Origin: Neocallimastix lanati (nom. inval.)
Lineage: Eukaryota > Neocallimastigomycota > Neocallimastigomycetes > Neocallimastigales > Neocallimastigaceae
Length of the DNA: 20,000 nt
Assembly: GCA_016946835.1 (NCBI GenBank)
Contig: JACVTC010000139.1
Location: 1-20,000 of the forward strand
Direction of reading: 5' to 3'
The notes under the pieces are model-generated. The model was not told where the DNA came from and did not search any database. It saw only the letters and a list, made by a program, of their open reading frames with translations. The stretch's first letter is position 1. Each line of letters begins with the position of its first letter. Both the position numbers and the translations under genes were made by a program. Shown here one piece after another: positions 18,872-20,000 of this stretch.

Positions 18872-19575
18872 CGTTTGTATATATTTTTACTATATATATA
18901 TTGTATTATAAAAATATTAAAATTAAATGAATATACCAATAAATAAATACTATAAATATCTAAATAGATAAGTAAATATAAAATAAATAAAATTTTAATT
19001 TATTTTTATCATTTTTTTTTTTTTTTAATTTTTTTAGTCTTTAATTCCATACGAAATTTCTTTTTTTTTTTTTTATTAAATAAAATTTTATAAAAATATA
19101 TTATTGGATATATATTTTTTATTAATGAAATTTAAAAAAAAAAAAAATAACTTTAATAAAATGGCTTGAAAATATCAAAATTTCATTAATATATATTTTA
19201 ACAAATTAAATTGTTTAATTCCAAATTAAAAAAAAAAAAAATACTAATAAAATTATTAATAATTTATATATAACATTAATATTTATAAATTATTCATTAT
19301 ATTTTTATTTATATTTATAAAAAAAAAAAAAATTATTAATTATCATTTTTTAATTACATTTTATAGAATTACTTAACAAATGAAAATACTTTATTAAAAT
19401 ATATATATATAATTGAAATTATTAATATTTAATACGTTTAAATATTCAATTTATTATTTATTATTATTTATTAATAAAAAAAAATAATTTTTTTTTTTTA
19501 AATATAATTATGTTACAGGTAAATTAATATTGATATACCATAAATTTTTAAATTAATAATGTTATAAATAAAATA

Positions 19576-19607
<32 letters not shown>

Positions 19608-20000
19608 CTTAAAAGATATTTGGTAATAACAAATATTTATTGAGTATTTAAAGATTTAATTTATAAATTTGAAGTATTTGTCATAGATGCTATAGTATAT
19701 TTTTTTTTTATTCCACATTTAGATTAATATATCAATTTATATTTTAATTTTATCATTTCTTTTTTTTTTCTTTTTTTTTTTTTTTTTATCTTTTTTACAT
19801 TTTCTAATTTTATAATAATAAATTTATTTTTTTTTTTTACTCTTTTTTTTATATAAAAAATTATTTTTATTTTAATAAAAATAAAAAAGGAAAAATAAAA
19901 ATATTTAAATTATATACAATTTAAACATTTTAAATTTAAGGAATATTAATATAAATATATTTATTTATTAAATTGAAATAATAATAATAATAATAATAAT
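18612..20000. other. AT-rich DNA without recognisable genes
   Basis: Homopolymer runs (A32 at 18839-18870, A27 at 19581-19607, long T runs near 19759-19788), short AT palindromes and a closing (AAT)n at the window edge. Nothing coding is seen on either strand. Confidence 0.75.

Noticed and set aside
1-20000. Dictyostelium or Plasmodium origin, suggested by extreme AT content
   Set aside because: The main gene uses CTT for leucine rather than TTA, the LINE with this endonuclease-RT layout is unlike Dictyostelium TRE elements as I know them, and Plasmodium is not known to carry LINEs. Not excluded by the sequence alone.

Overview
The window looks like genomic DNA of a eukaryote with an extremely AT-rich genome. 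The best fit is an anaerobic gut fungus (Neocallimastigomycota). Intergenic DNA is almost pure A/T, full of homopolymer runs and AT/AAT microsatellites. Coding islands stand out by their G+C, and the main gene uses CTT for nearly every leucine, unlike the TTA preference of Dictyostelium. The main gene carries a fungal-type secretion signal, and the decayed elements are LINE-type retrotransposons. The assignment rests on composition and gene style only.

Layout. Positions 1-280 resemble the 3' end of a LINE. Positions 281-5423 are AT-rich and gene-free, with microsatellites, two small tandem duplications, and an A38 tract plus a TTCnnGAA palindrome upstream of the gene. Positions 5424-8942 (+) hold the only intact gene, a 1172-residue secreted protein. 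Two copies of a six-cysteine domain with identical spacing flank a rod of about 167 units of K-T-L-P-[N/V/K]-T. I do not recognise the family. Positions 8943-9841 are AT-rich. Positions 9842-10405 are a G+C-richer island with long but interrupted coding-like frames, probably a dead gene fragment.

Positions 11028-16227 are a decayed non-LTR retrotransposon. It has an apurinic-type endonuclease domain, a first broken reverse transcriptase (RT) module, a second homologous RT module about 1 kb further on, a C-terminal Cys/His knuckle, a Ser-rich tail and a 3' UTR. The UTR ends in a small hairpin followed by an A run. The two RT modules are diverged from each other, so this is two elements joined or nested rather than one enzyme. 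Positions 16388-16705 hold two small ORFs of unknown meaning. Positions 17282-17908 are a second LINE 3'-end fragment with the same terminal motif. Positions 18153-18611 are three apparently exact copies of a 153-bp unit. The rest is AT-rich with no visible gene.

How it fits together. The functional content is one secreted, strongly cationic, Thr/Pro-rich repeat protein with a paired terminal domain, plausibly a surface, adhesive or spacer protein. It sits beside a graveyard of related LINE copies. All elements share a 3'-terminal motif that may be the recognition signal for target-primed reverse transcription. No tRNA, rRNA, CRISPR array or bacterial-type operon was seen.
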